Assembly: GCA_018417955.1 (NCBI GenBank)
Contig: JACTVC010000021.1
Span: 248,001-312,000, forward strand
DNA length: 64,000 nucleotides
Reading direction: 5' to 3'
DNA from: Laccaria trichodermophora
Lineage: Eukaryota; Basidiomycota; Agaricomycetes; Agaricales; Hydnangiaceae
Positions 55,621 to 64,000 of this stretch are shown one piece after another; positions within the stretch are counted from its first letter, which is position 1, and every line of letters starts with the position of its first letter. A model generated the notes under the pieces. That model made no database searches and was not told the DNA's origin. It was given only the letters and a program-made list of their open reading frames with translations. The translations under genes and the position numbers were made by a program.

Positions 55621-57807
55621 TCATTATCCTTGCCTATATCTTATGAAAGATTCTAGTGATAAATTGAATGAAATAGATGGGCAATCCTAATGAGATGCCT
55701 TTCATAAAACCTGTGGCAGTATACACATTGCCTCTTGGACAGTTGTCATAGATTAATCATAAATAATGGTAGCCACTAGTGTAGTGGCAGTCCTTTCGGA
55801 AGGAGGTCCTACGGCGGACACACCGACTCTTCCTAATCCCGGTAGTCGAGTTACGGGATGTTTTCTGGACAATAGCACGGAAATGGAATTAGGGATAGGA
55901 GGCTCAGTCGCAAATCGGACGCCTTGACCTTCACTCGCTGCATGGTTTCGCGCGATAGGAGGTCCTGTAGTAGAAGCAGTCGAACTACTGGAGGAGGCAG
56001 ACTTAACTCCATTGTTATCCCTTAGTACACAGGGTCGGTGTACCGAGAATTGCTGGGGTTTAGGGTGATCTTTATACGCTCTATCGCGCAAATATGCAGC
56101 GATTTCGACCAAGTCTTCTGGCATTTGATTGAAGTACTCCGGTCGGGCCAGCAGTTTCCCAACTTCCTTCCTAGCTGATCCAGTACTGTAGAGAGACCGT
56201 AGGGACGATCTAGAAGATTCGTAGGAACTAATAGACATTTTATCTGTCTCTGCTCCGTACATTCGCGTGAGAGCGTTGATCTCTCGTACGAGATGCTTGG
56301 ATGCCACAGTCGTACGGTATTGTAGTACTTTGTAAGTAGCCAAGATTTCCGTTCGACTTGTATGGTATGCCAGTAATCGAAGAAAGGAGAATCCTTGATC
56401 GAGTATGAATTGATCTCGCTCCTGCTTGTTGAAGAACTCAGCGAGTACTTGTAGGATTTGATCCACAGTTACTACTACTTGAGCTACTTGTAGTAGTCGA
56501 GTTCGTTGGACTCCGTAGTTGACTCCTTGTCCTGTATAGCGTACCAGATCATCCCTGGACGGTTCTTACGCAGCAAAGTCCTTTATCGCGGAGCCTATAA
56601 ATTCCCATCGACAATCCCGAGGCGTTTTATACACCATTTCGATGGCACACCTTAAATGGTCGCATTTAGACTTTTCTCGACCAGGTAATACACCATCGAT
56701 AGCTCCTAGAGGCACTAGTAAGTCTTCATCCACAGCGGGGTTGAAGGTTCCGAACATTCGGTTCGCGGACTCCGAGATGGGTTCCACCCAAATAGGTATA
56801 CTCTTTACTTCCTCGATGTCATAGAAGACTGAATGGAATGGAGAGGAATCTACGAATATTCCTGACGTCTTCCTATGATGTTCATCATGTCCATGGCAGT
56901 TCTCATGATCGTGATGACTTTCGAGTTCATCCTGGTTCGGAGACAAAGTCCTAGTCTCGTCATCAGCATTCGTTGAGGGCGTTGGGTTTGAAGGAGCTGC
57001 ATGTTGAGACGTGCTACTGTAGGTAGGTTTGCCCTTCGCCTTGTTGACGTTGGAGGGTCTGGAGTTGCTCGCGCTCCGAGGAGCAGCGGGTGACTTCGTC
57101 GCGCTCCCAGAGGGCGCGGGCATTCAACTCGCGCTTGTAGAAGCAGTGGGGTTCGAGGGGTTTTCGGAGTGAGGTCCTACGAGCACAGGTCCTGTATTGG
57201 GTAGCGGGTTGTTATTCGTAGAGGGAACAGAGTCGGGGTCAGGTTCCTCCATCATAGCTACTCCTTTTCCTTTTTTCTTCGTCGTCAACGGGGTCACGAT
57301 TTCGCAGCTGGCGGAGTTGTTCGTATTGCGCACTTTAGCTCTAGAGCTTTCGTCTCCAGCAGCGGGGGTCAGCGAGCTCATTGGAGAGAGAGGTAAGGAG
57401 GTCTGCTGGCAGCCACCGGGTTTAAATGGAGGTGGCTGATGGTCTGGGCGTAGGCACGGTGGGTACCCTTCAGGGTTCATGGTTGCTAGGGTCGTCCATG
57501 CTAGGGAGTTATAGCCGTCAGAGCCTCGAGTCTTGTCATTACTCGCGCATATGCAGCGGGCATAGCTCGTTTCGTTTGGGAGAGAGGGTAGTATATCGTA
57601 GTTTAGGGATTTAGGCACGATCTGGACAATCGAAGACGAGGAGTCGTCGCTCTGTTGGAATGAGTTGCTACCTTTAAAAGCAGCGTATAATCGCGCTATG
57701 GTAGGTTCAGGAACGGAGTGGACGGTGTGATGTTCCGAAGACTCGTCACCGCATAACATCGTCAAGAACGATGTATCGTCGTTCTGCCAGGAAGTCCTGT
57801 TACCCTG

Positions 57808-58651
57808 ACTGGTAGCTACCACTTACATCATGTACTCCTGAGCTGTACCATAGGAGTTCCTGCTTAGCTGCCACAAATGAAATGAAATGAATTTTCATTC
57901 ATTCATGGCACCTGTTTCATTCTTGATAATTTATTCTGTTTCATTCATTCCTGGCAACTGTTTCATTTTTTTATTTCATTCCACCATGGCAACTGTTTCA
58001 TTCCTTGCTTCATTCTTCTCAGGTGCCTATTTCATTGTTAGAGCTGGGAAAATGATTATGTAATTGATGCAAAATATCTAAGTGCCTTAATTGGCAACAG
58101 CATGCCTATCTTGTTATGTATTTGAGCCTCAAATGCAAAAGTACCCCCATATGACCCCCCACACCACTGCAGTAGGGCACAACACACATCAGGTATAATT
58201 GTATATCATTTCCTTATTTAGGTGTGTATTAAAACATTGAAATTGTTGCCTGAAAGAATGAAACAAAGATGAAATAACTGCCTGAAAAGAATGAAATGAA
58301 AATTCCACAGCAATGAATGAAAAAAGAATGAAACAGTTGCCAGGAATGAATGAAATGAAACAAAGAATGAAACAGTTGCCATGGTGGAATGAAATGAAAA
58401 AATGAAACATTCGCCAGGAATGAATGAAACAAAATAAGTTTCATTCTTGCCAGTAGAAATGAAGAAAAAATCGAAATGAAATGAAATGAAACAAAAAATA
58501 TTTCATTGTCCAAGGCAATGAATGAGAATGACTTGGAATGAAACAGGTGCCATGAATGAATGAAAATTCATTTCATTTCATTTGTGGCAGCTAAGCAGGA
58601 ACTTCTATGGTACATGCCAGGTGTTACATGATGTAAATGGCAGCTACTAGT
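57808..58651. mobile_element. Foldback element FB2, related termini
   Basis: Ends ACTGGTAGCTACCACTT and, complemented, ACTAGTAGCTGCCATTT; compare FB1 ACTGGTGGCTACCAC. Arms of about 200-300 bp contain GAATGAAATGAAA and CAGTTGCCATGG words repeated in inverted order, with GTTCCTGCTTAGCTGCCACA close to both ends. No clear target duplication was found (GTTACCCTG versus GCACACTAC). It sits at the N-terminal side of the same gag gene as FB1. Confidence 0.7.
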
Positions 58652-58860
58652 GCACACTACCTGTATTACAGTTCCGTACGTTAACAGGTAGTTTATCCAA
58701 TCATAGTCATCATCACAACTGTGTCTGACTCTGAGTTCCGTACGTTAACACGTTTACACCAAAATATTGATATGTACATGTGTAGTGTACCCACCGTTAA
58801 GTGTAGTACATGTGGAAGTGATTTGCGAGGATGAAAATATCCATTTGTGTAAACTCGCCT
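58652..58860. other. Short region with direct repeat AGTTCCGTACGTTAACA
   Basis: AGTTCCGTACGTTAACA occurs twice (58671, 58732). It lies upstream of the minus-strand gag and might be part of the retrotransposon's leader or LTR; there is not enough to decide. Confidence 0.3.
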
Positions 58861-59809
58861 CCGGGGAATGAAGAGATGGACTTCAAGAAGTGTTCAATCT
58901 GATCATCCGGCCACGCACTAGTGGCCAACAAAAAATCTTCACTGTTGCACCCAAATGTGATGAACTTTGCCAAAAATCAACCCATGCAGTACTTTACACT
59001 CCCACTGCTTGTCCAACGGACTCTGACGGACTTTCATCGGACCCTGCCATTTCCGATGGACCCAGTGGACAGTCCGTCGGAAGACCGTCGGAGTCTGTTG
59101 GACATGACTGGATTCCGCTGCTAGTCCAGGCAAAGTCCAGTGAAAGTCCACTCAAACTACTTAGAAGCAAGAAATGGTTGGACTGGCTGGAATTCTGTGT
59201 CCGTTGGACGTCCGCTGGACTTCCATTGGATTTCCAACGGACAGAGGCAGAAACCATCATAATTGCTAAGTTCTCAGTCTGCTGGACTTCCACTGGACTT
59301 CCAATGGACTTCTAAGCAAAAAAGGCACAACTTCCAACAGACTTTCAGTGTCCAGTCTGCAACTCTTATAAGTAAATCTAAACAAGTCAGGCCCTGGTCA
59401 GACCTTATGCTAAATTCCTTAAGACATTGAAGTTTCAAAAACAAAGTATATTTTATACCTACATAAATTTATTTTACTACATTCTATGTTACAGAGAAGG
59501 GGGAGGGGGTGGTGATCAGAAAGGGAGGGGGGAGGGACAAAAAGTGAGGGGGAAGGGACAAAAAGTGAGGGGGGAGGAACAGAAAGGGAGGGGGGAGGGA
59601 ATGGTAAGCATCAAGGGAGGAGGGAGTGGGGAGTGGTGAGCAGCAAGGGAGGAGGGAGTAAGGGAGGAGGAGGGAGTGGGGAGCAGCAAGGGAGGGGGGA
59701 GGGAGTGGTGAGCAGCAAGGGAGGGGAGTAAGGGTGGGGGGAGGGAGTGGTGAGTAATAGTGAGGGGATGGAATGGTGAGTAATGGAGGGGGGAGGGGAT
59801 GGTGGTGCT

Positions 59810-60460
59810 GGGCCCTCATCCCCGTTCGCGCGTGGTCATTGGCGCGCATCGTTGACGTGTTATTGCGTTGTGTCGTGTCACCATCCTCGCGTTGCGTGTT
59901 TTGTCGTCGTCCTCGCGTGTCGTGTCGTCGTCGTCGTCGTCGTCATGTCGTCGTCGTCGTCGTCGTGTCGTCGTCCGTGTTGTGTCGTCGTCCGTCGTGT
60001 CGCCGTTTTGCGTCGTTGTTGCCTTTCATTCTCCTTGGGCGTTGTCGTCGCCTCGTTGTTGTCTCGTCGGCGGGCGTTGTTGACACGTCATCGTGTCGTC
60101 GTTGTCGTCGTGTCGTCGTGTTGTCCGCGTCGCGCGTCGTTGACACGTCGTCGTGTCGTTGTCGTCGTGTCGTTGTGTTGTTCGTGTCGCGTGTCGTTGA
60201 CACGTCGTCGTGTCGTCACGCTGTCCGTGTTGCGTGTCGTTGACATGTCATTGTGTCGTGTCGTCGTGGGTCGGTGGGCTGTCGTGGCCGTTTGTGGGTG
60301 CTGGTGGGCGTGGTGGGCCGTCAGTGCGTGTCGTCATCTGTTGGTGGTCAGATGAGCTAGGTTGGGGTGGGATGGTTAGGGTGGGTCTGGGCACTCACTT
60401 TGCACAGACGACGTCGCCGTGCGTCGTCGCCGTCAGACGATGCTGGATTGTCGTCACTGC
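59810..60460 (+). repeat. CpG-rich GTC block of copy 4
   Basis: Begins right after the polypurine tract and includes pure runs of GTC (near 59925-59965) and higher-order GTTGACACGTCGTCGTGTC units at about 60080, 60140 and 60195. CpG-dense. Open frames of 90-190 codons are compositional. Confidence 0.75.
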
Positions 60461-60597
60461 TGGGGATGGATGATGGTTGAGGAAGAGAGATGTGGATCAT
60501 TGATGATGGGAAAATCACGTGTCGGCGTTTGCCGATGACCATTCTAGGAAGGTGGTCAAATAGTAGGTATGTATAATGTAAAACACCTATCTATATC

Positions 60598-60690
60598 AAA
60601 GCTGCCTTAGTCCAGCTGGTTCAGCGTCATGTTGAATATTCTTCAGTTCCTGAGGTCCAGTGTTCAATTCCATGATGTTGCATTTTTTCT
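60598..60690 (+). other. Possible tRNA-derived (SINE-like) sequence
   Basis: Contains TTAGTCCAGCTGGTTCAGCG, resembling the A box/D arm of a tRNA gene, and about 40 bases later GTGTTCAATTCC, resembling the B box (GGTTCGANTCC). The arms do not pair well and no clear acceptor stem or anticodon loop is seen, so it is not a functional tRNA. It could be the head of a SINE inserted in GTC-core copy 4, or chance. Confidence 0.25.
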
Positions 60691-61160
60691 TATTATATAA
60701 TTATAATAAGAACAGTCTGTTGGAATTCCGTTGGACTTCTGTTGGACTTCTGTTGGATTTGTCCACTGGAATTCCGTTGGTGCTTGCCTGTCATTTCCAG
60801 TGGACTGGCTGCTAGTTTGCTGTTAGTCCATTGGAAAAGTCCAACGGACTTAGAGGTCTGACCAGAAATGCTCGGAAAAGCTTCGGACATTCACCGGAAA
60901 ATTGCTGTAGTTGCAAAGCAGAAAAAATGTCTGTTCTGAATACCCTCAGTCCGACGGAGTCCAGCTGGAGTCCACTCGGAAAAGCAGTGGCAGCGTAAAG
61001 ACCTCAACCCATGGGAGGTTTACATGCAGCCAAAAATCGTTTTATGTGGTCATGTTGCTTATTTGAAGACCTTGCAATCAGGGGTGGTGATGCACTTTGT
61101 AAAACAGGGCGCTATACCAGCAAAGAATGTTCGCAGTGTTTATTGATGACCGCCATCGTA

Positions 61161-61640
61161 TTGTTATAGATGACTGGTGTCATATTCTGTGGAAGAATTG
61201 TATATTGTTGTGTGGCCTGCTCAATCACAAATTAGTCATAATTCGATATCAGGCTGATGATCCTCACCTCGCTAGGCCTCATCACGAGCTGAATGTTTTC
61301 ATCTGCCTCTTGTGTCCTAACGGAAGGAACAGTTCGCGGACCGTTGTACAGAGCAGGCCTGAAACATCTGGAACGATTGCTAACGCTCGGAGCCATGCTC
61401 AATGAGGGATGCATCTCGATGGAATCTAGTTCTAGTCTGCAGGGATTTGGCCGATTATCGCTTACTGACTTGATTTGTTCAATCTATTCAGCCCTGTATC
61501 AGTCATGACTTAGAACATGTAATTTCCTCCAACCTTAATAGGTCTGCAACGATTTGGCCAATTATCACCCAGTGACTTGTTTTGTTCAATCTATTCCACT
61601 CTGTATCAGTCCTAACTTAAAACGGATAGTTTCCCCCCAA
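61161..61640 (+). other. Unassigned spacer, possible decayed coding
   Basis: A plus frame of 71 codons at 61293-61508 (LTEGTVRGPLYRAGLKHLER, then GAMLNEGCIS) has ordinary codon use, and the segment around 'GGATTTGGCCGATTATCGCT' repeats in diverged form about 90 bases later (61460 and 61550). No family recognised. Confidence 0.3.
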
Positions 61641-61689
61641 CCTCAGTATGTGATGGTGCTGTCTGAGCAATGGGAGTAAACATTTAGGG

Positions 61690-62230
61690 GCTGAAGACAT
61701 ATTATAATGTTTTTGTACCTTGGAAATGTTCCCTCTTCTACCTCTATTCCTTTTCTGAACTCCATGCTTGTAGCTCGAAAAAAACTTTTGCATGTAAGCG
61801 CGAGCAACTTTTTGGCGAACCCAAGTGTCATCATCCTTTTTTGAAAAAAACCTTGGATACAGTGCCCAGAACTGCATAAGATTGTAAAAACGCCACAAAA
61901 TACGAAAGATACATGAAAACGCTCTTCCTCTTCACATTTAGCAATGTTTTCAGGCTGCACCTGATACGGCCTTGAAGGAACTAAGTGTTTCCTGGTCATT
62001 TTTCTTAAAGCCTCCTAGAAACAACATGTTTTTCGAAATTGATAAATAAATAGAGGTGCTCCTACCTTCCATAGCTCAGCGAACTCATTGCTACAATTTG
62101 GTCCCAAGATCCTTCGAATGTCGTCTGACTGAAACCAAAGTCTAAACAGGGTGGACTGATGTATACACCCATTTACCTTGACTGGAGTCTTCCCTTTGGT
62201 AGTAAGATCAAAGAGTCAGTTTAAGTTAAC
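61690..62230 (-). CDS. Multi-exon gene of unknown function (partial)
   Basis: Minus strand pieces: RLWFQSDDIRRILGPNCSNE then FAELWK, a GT-AG intron (GTAGGAGCACC...TTTCTAG, about 50 nt), then EALRKMTRKHLVPSRPYQVQ and PENIAKCEEEERFH. A second intron (GTATCTTTCG...TATGCAG) leads to FWALYPRFFSKKDDDTWVRQ, then KVARAYMQK. Introns are basidiomycete-like and the exons carry balanced, non-repetitive sequence. Both ends of the gene are undetermined. No domain recognised; it may be a host gene. Confidence 0.45.
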
Positions 62231-62677
62231 AGTGTATCGAAGGACTTCTTATGGGGCATAGTACGAAACAGAAAGCAAAGATACATAGTAACGGTTGGAA
62301 TGAAGAAAAGTTGAAAGTAATGTGGCGCAAACTTTAAAATGACTTACTTACGTTGATGGAAGGCCTTGCAGAAAGCTTAACGAGATCTACAGTGAGATTT
62401 TATCATCATGTGCAGCTCAACATAGACAAACAACAGACTTGGTCAGTTTTGTCGTTGTCCTCCATCTATTGCGCTCATGGTTCATATTCAAACCACTACA
62501 ATTTCCTTCACTTCTACTCACCGTAACTGTTTCTTCAAGTCACTAAGTTATGACGCATAAGTTTTTGATCAAGTAATCGTTATCGATCTCCTCACCAATT
62601 TTGCTTTTTACCTGCAGGCGCTTTCTTGTTAAAGGTAAGCCAGCGGGCAACAATCAAATGGAAGATGTCAAACTTCA

Positions 62678-63549
62678 GAGCAGATCAAAGAGTTTCACAA
62701 GCTGTTCGACCCAGACTGTTTGGAAGAGTACTTTGTAGAATGGAAGGTGAGTCCAATCATTGATAAACTCTGAGCGCCATCATAACCCTGCTTCCTCAGG
62801 CAATGCTGAGAAACTGTATGCGATTGCATTTAGAAAAGTCAAAGATGTTTTCAAGTCAACACAACAACATAGCAAAAATTGAGCAAGAGGTACCTGTGCA
62901 TTATCATTGCCTTTTCGTCAAATTCACAGCCTTCTTATCAGTTTTGGCCATTGTACCCACTTTTTTTTTTAATAAAGGACGACAACACTCAGAATCGAAA
63001 AGATTTCGCACAAGAATACATGTCGAAAATTTTTAACAACAACAGACATTGATGTTTGTCTGCCCCCATCACAGTCAAGGTATGTCTTCTAATTGTTGTA
63101 TGGAGCATACATCTGTGATGCTGGTTCTCAGGAGACAATGAGACGATCAATGGTACGTTTTATTTTCATTCTGTACAGCTGGTTGAACAGCCGAACTTTA
63201 GAGATGACAGGTAACCGCAGCAGAGCATGATCCTGTTGCAACTCAACCAAACCACAATGCAGCTCATACTCTTCAAAGCAAATCACCCACAGACATCCTC
63301 ATGAAGCTAGAAAGAGAAACCGCAGAATTAAGGCATTTCCTCAAAACGTGTACCCCCGACATGTCCCAATATTTCCACCATTTCATCAAATATGGCTGCA
63401 AAAACAGACAATTGTTATCGATTGCCAATGAATGGGATGACAAAGAGGTCAAAAACTCTCTGAAGGGTGTATCTGATAAGGGAGAAGTTGGAATGACTCA
63501 GATGGAGATCCTGGTTCTTAAAAATCACCTCTGTCGTTATTTTGCCTGA
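62678..63549 (+). CDS. Multi-exon gene, C-terminal part with SAM-like helical region
   Basis: Exons: EQIKEFHKLFDPDCLEEYFV then EWK; donor GTGAGTCC, acceptor CCTCAG; AMLRNCMRLHLEKSKMFSSQ then HNNIAKIEQE; donor GTACCTGTGC, acceptor AATAAAG; DDNTQNRKDFAQEYMSKIF. One or more short exons follow (TTDIDVCLPPSQSR). The final exon reads QSKSPTDILMKLERETAELR, HFLKTCTPDMSQYFHHFIKY, GCKNRQLLSIANEW and ends LKNHLCRYFA with TGA at 63547. The last exon's pattern (FL..C.P.M…F...GC......A..W....V..FL) resembles SAM-like helical domains common in basidiomycete hypothetical proteins. A one-base slip in exon 3 cannot be excluded. Function unknown. Confidence 0.5.
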
Positions 63550-64000
63550 CCGATCTTCAAAGTACTATACCATTTACAATATCTTGAGCATGCTACATTG
63601 TACAGTCAAATCGCAATTATCATCATTGTTACTACAACATCAGTGCTTAGAAAAAATATGTGCCTACACTAAACAGCAGCGCGAACAAGTAAATGAACAA
63701 TAATGGGGATTATATATTTAGAAAAATAAAATAAATAAAAACGTGGACTCGTACTGTACTATTTCATTCAATTCGGCAGTAACACGTCACGCGGCCTTCA
63801 AAATCGCCGAAATGTAACACTTGTAATGGGCAAATTTTTCCTGTGCCGAAACCGTTTCGTCGTAACTTATCTCGGGATAGCAAAGTTTTGCGGCCTGCGG
63901 CGCCGTACTGCCGAAAATTTGGCCTTGTCACGACCAAATTTTGCAAGTGCCGAAATCAAAATTTCGGCTGGGCGGTAACGCGTCACGCGTCACGGGCCCT
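63550..64000. other. 3' flank and start of a CG-rich repeat at window edge
   Basis: AT-rich sequence to about 63760, then a sharp change to CG-rich DNA with five GCCGAAA words in both directions (63810, 63844, 63912, 63951 and inverted at 63962), and AACACGTCACGC/AACGCGTCACGC near 63782 and 63978. This looks like the subterminal part of another transposon running out of the window. Confidence 0.35.

Larger units (their letters stand above)
51715..55780. mobile_element. Foldback element FB1, about 1.9 kb near-identical arms, 9-bp TSD
   Basis: Ends ACTGGTGGCTACCAC and, complemented, ACTAGTGGCTACCAT. The target GTAGTGGCG (51706-51714) is repeated as GTAGTGGCA (55781-55789), one CpG-type change. 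The two arms are inverted copies over about 1.9 kb and, in the inspected stretch 52560-52950 versus 54485-54880, show no difference. Arms contain, outside to inside, 56-bp tandem repeats, a unique part, repeats with AGACTACAAAAGTTTGTAGT-like palindromes, then a short non-palindromic centre (about 53,600-53,830). No transposase. The 9-bp duplication suggests a MULE-type mobiliser. Confidence 0.85.
50676..57822 (-). pseudogene. Gypsy-type retrotransposon gag gene, split by foldback element
   Basis: Minus strand from about 57810: a long Ser/Pro/Asn-rich region (57822-56566), then AEFFNKQERDQFILDQGFSF, AYHTSRTEILATYKVL and LVEIAAYLRDRAY (56466-55790). The frame is broken by the foldback element at 51715-55780. 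It continues NNGPDTVNS.. through a Gly/Asn/Ser-rich part to TPEEWQINRKLNANILPEW. The gag core is LGPKMKEGIAHLAPFKWTSY, WWETLPTPDRTYFSSSWDNM, VGIQAHFLDEEWVRERTF, then QPVEWSQYLN. All parts share one frame once the insertion and one 9-bp duplication are removed. Stops are TGA at 57124 and 51393 and TAA at 56566 and 50676. Upstream start and LTRs are not seen. Confidence 0.65.
58987..61005 (+). mobile_element. GTC-core element, copy 4 (8-bp TSD AACCCATG)
   Basis: AACCCATG at 58979-58986 and 61006-61013. Left end CAGTACTTTACACTCCCACT, right end GTGGCAGCGTAAAGACCTC. Subterminal word GTCCAACGGACT/GTTGGACTTC repeated on both sides (59015-59350; 60715-60980). AT-rich DNA, polypurine tract 59490-59800, CpG-rich block 59810-60460, then a tRNA-like stretch near 60600. 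No transposase. It has the same order as copies 1-3 but is longer (2,019 bp). Confidence 0.85.
58861..61160 (+). pseudogene. Unrecognised exon interrupted by GTC-core copy 4
   Basis: Before the insertion the plus frame reads HALVANKKSSLLHPNVMNFA, then KNQPM. After 61013 the same frame goes on GGLHAAKNRFMWSCCLFEDL, AIRGGDALCKTGRYTSKECS and QCLLMTAIVLL, then a stop near 61154. That the frame rejoins exactly on removing 58987-61005 and one AACCCATG supports real coding sequence. Family unknown. Confidence 0.4.

Noticed and set aside
56466..57822. Annotated starts at 56466 and 57822
   Set aside because: Both codons are GTG, which is unlikely as a nuclear fungal start; the two segments are parts of one longer gag frame.

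Overview
The window is eukaryotic and almost certainly from a filamentous basidiomycete of the Agaricomycetes. The evidence is short GT-AG introns of about 45-60 nt, Helitron helicase, Copia and Gypsy-like gag remnants, and pieces of fungal host genes (BRR2, GCN1, a fungalysin protease). No bacterial-style operons are present. ATG-to-stop open frames are mostly short because the DNA is repeat-rich, and many coding remnants carry TGA codons or lost arginines where CGN codons would be expected. That pattern, together with LTR differences at former CpG sites, suggests CpG methylation followed by deamination.

Layout. From 1 to about 41.4 kb, the backbone is a tandem array of a three-gene cassette of about 5-6 kb. 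Gene A is on the minus strand and encodes a two-domain protein with duplicated 'APPHT..S.K....EGL' modules. Gene B is on the plus strand, is diverged, and has several exons; I do not recognise it. Gene C is on the plus strand and encodes a coiled-coil protein with a C-terminal membrane segment and a KRRSRR tail. Seven A copies, six B copies or remnants and five C copies are visible. A3 and A5 look most intact. The others are frameshifted or interrupted.

The array is broken by insertions. One C copy is split at 10,424-25,369 by a 14.9 kb element with long inverted arms and a TAA target duplication. Inside it are a Tc1/mariner-type element (whose empty site survives in the other arm), tandem Helitrons with an internally deleted RepHel gene, a three-level nest at 15.3-17.8 kb, and decayed duplicated segments that include BRR2 and GCN1 fragments. 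A solo LTR splits A4. A hAT-like element at 29.6-31.2 kb splits another C copy and carries a fungalysin propeptide fragment.

From 41.5 kb to the end, transposons dominate. A gag-only Copia element (43.3-48.7 kb) has a four-level nest inside it. A Gypsy-type gag gene (50.7-57.8 kb, minus) is split by a 4 kb foldback element and flanked by a second, related one. Four elements (15.6, 44.4, 48.9 and 59.0 kb) form one family. They share termini CAGTACTTTAC...GTAAAGACCTC, three have perfect 8-bp target duplications, each has its own subterminal palindromic word, and all share a polypurine tract next to a CpG-rich GTC/GTT block. I see no transposase in any of them. At 61.6-63.6 kb there are two ordinary-looking multi-exon gene ends of unknown function.

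All family assignments come from reading translations by eye. Exon boundaries are inferred from splice signals and not confirmed.
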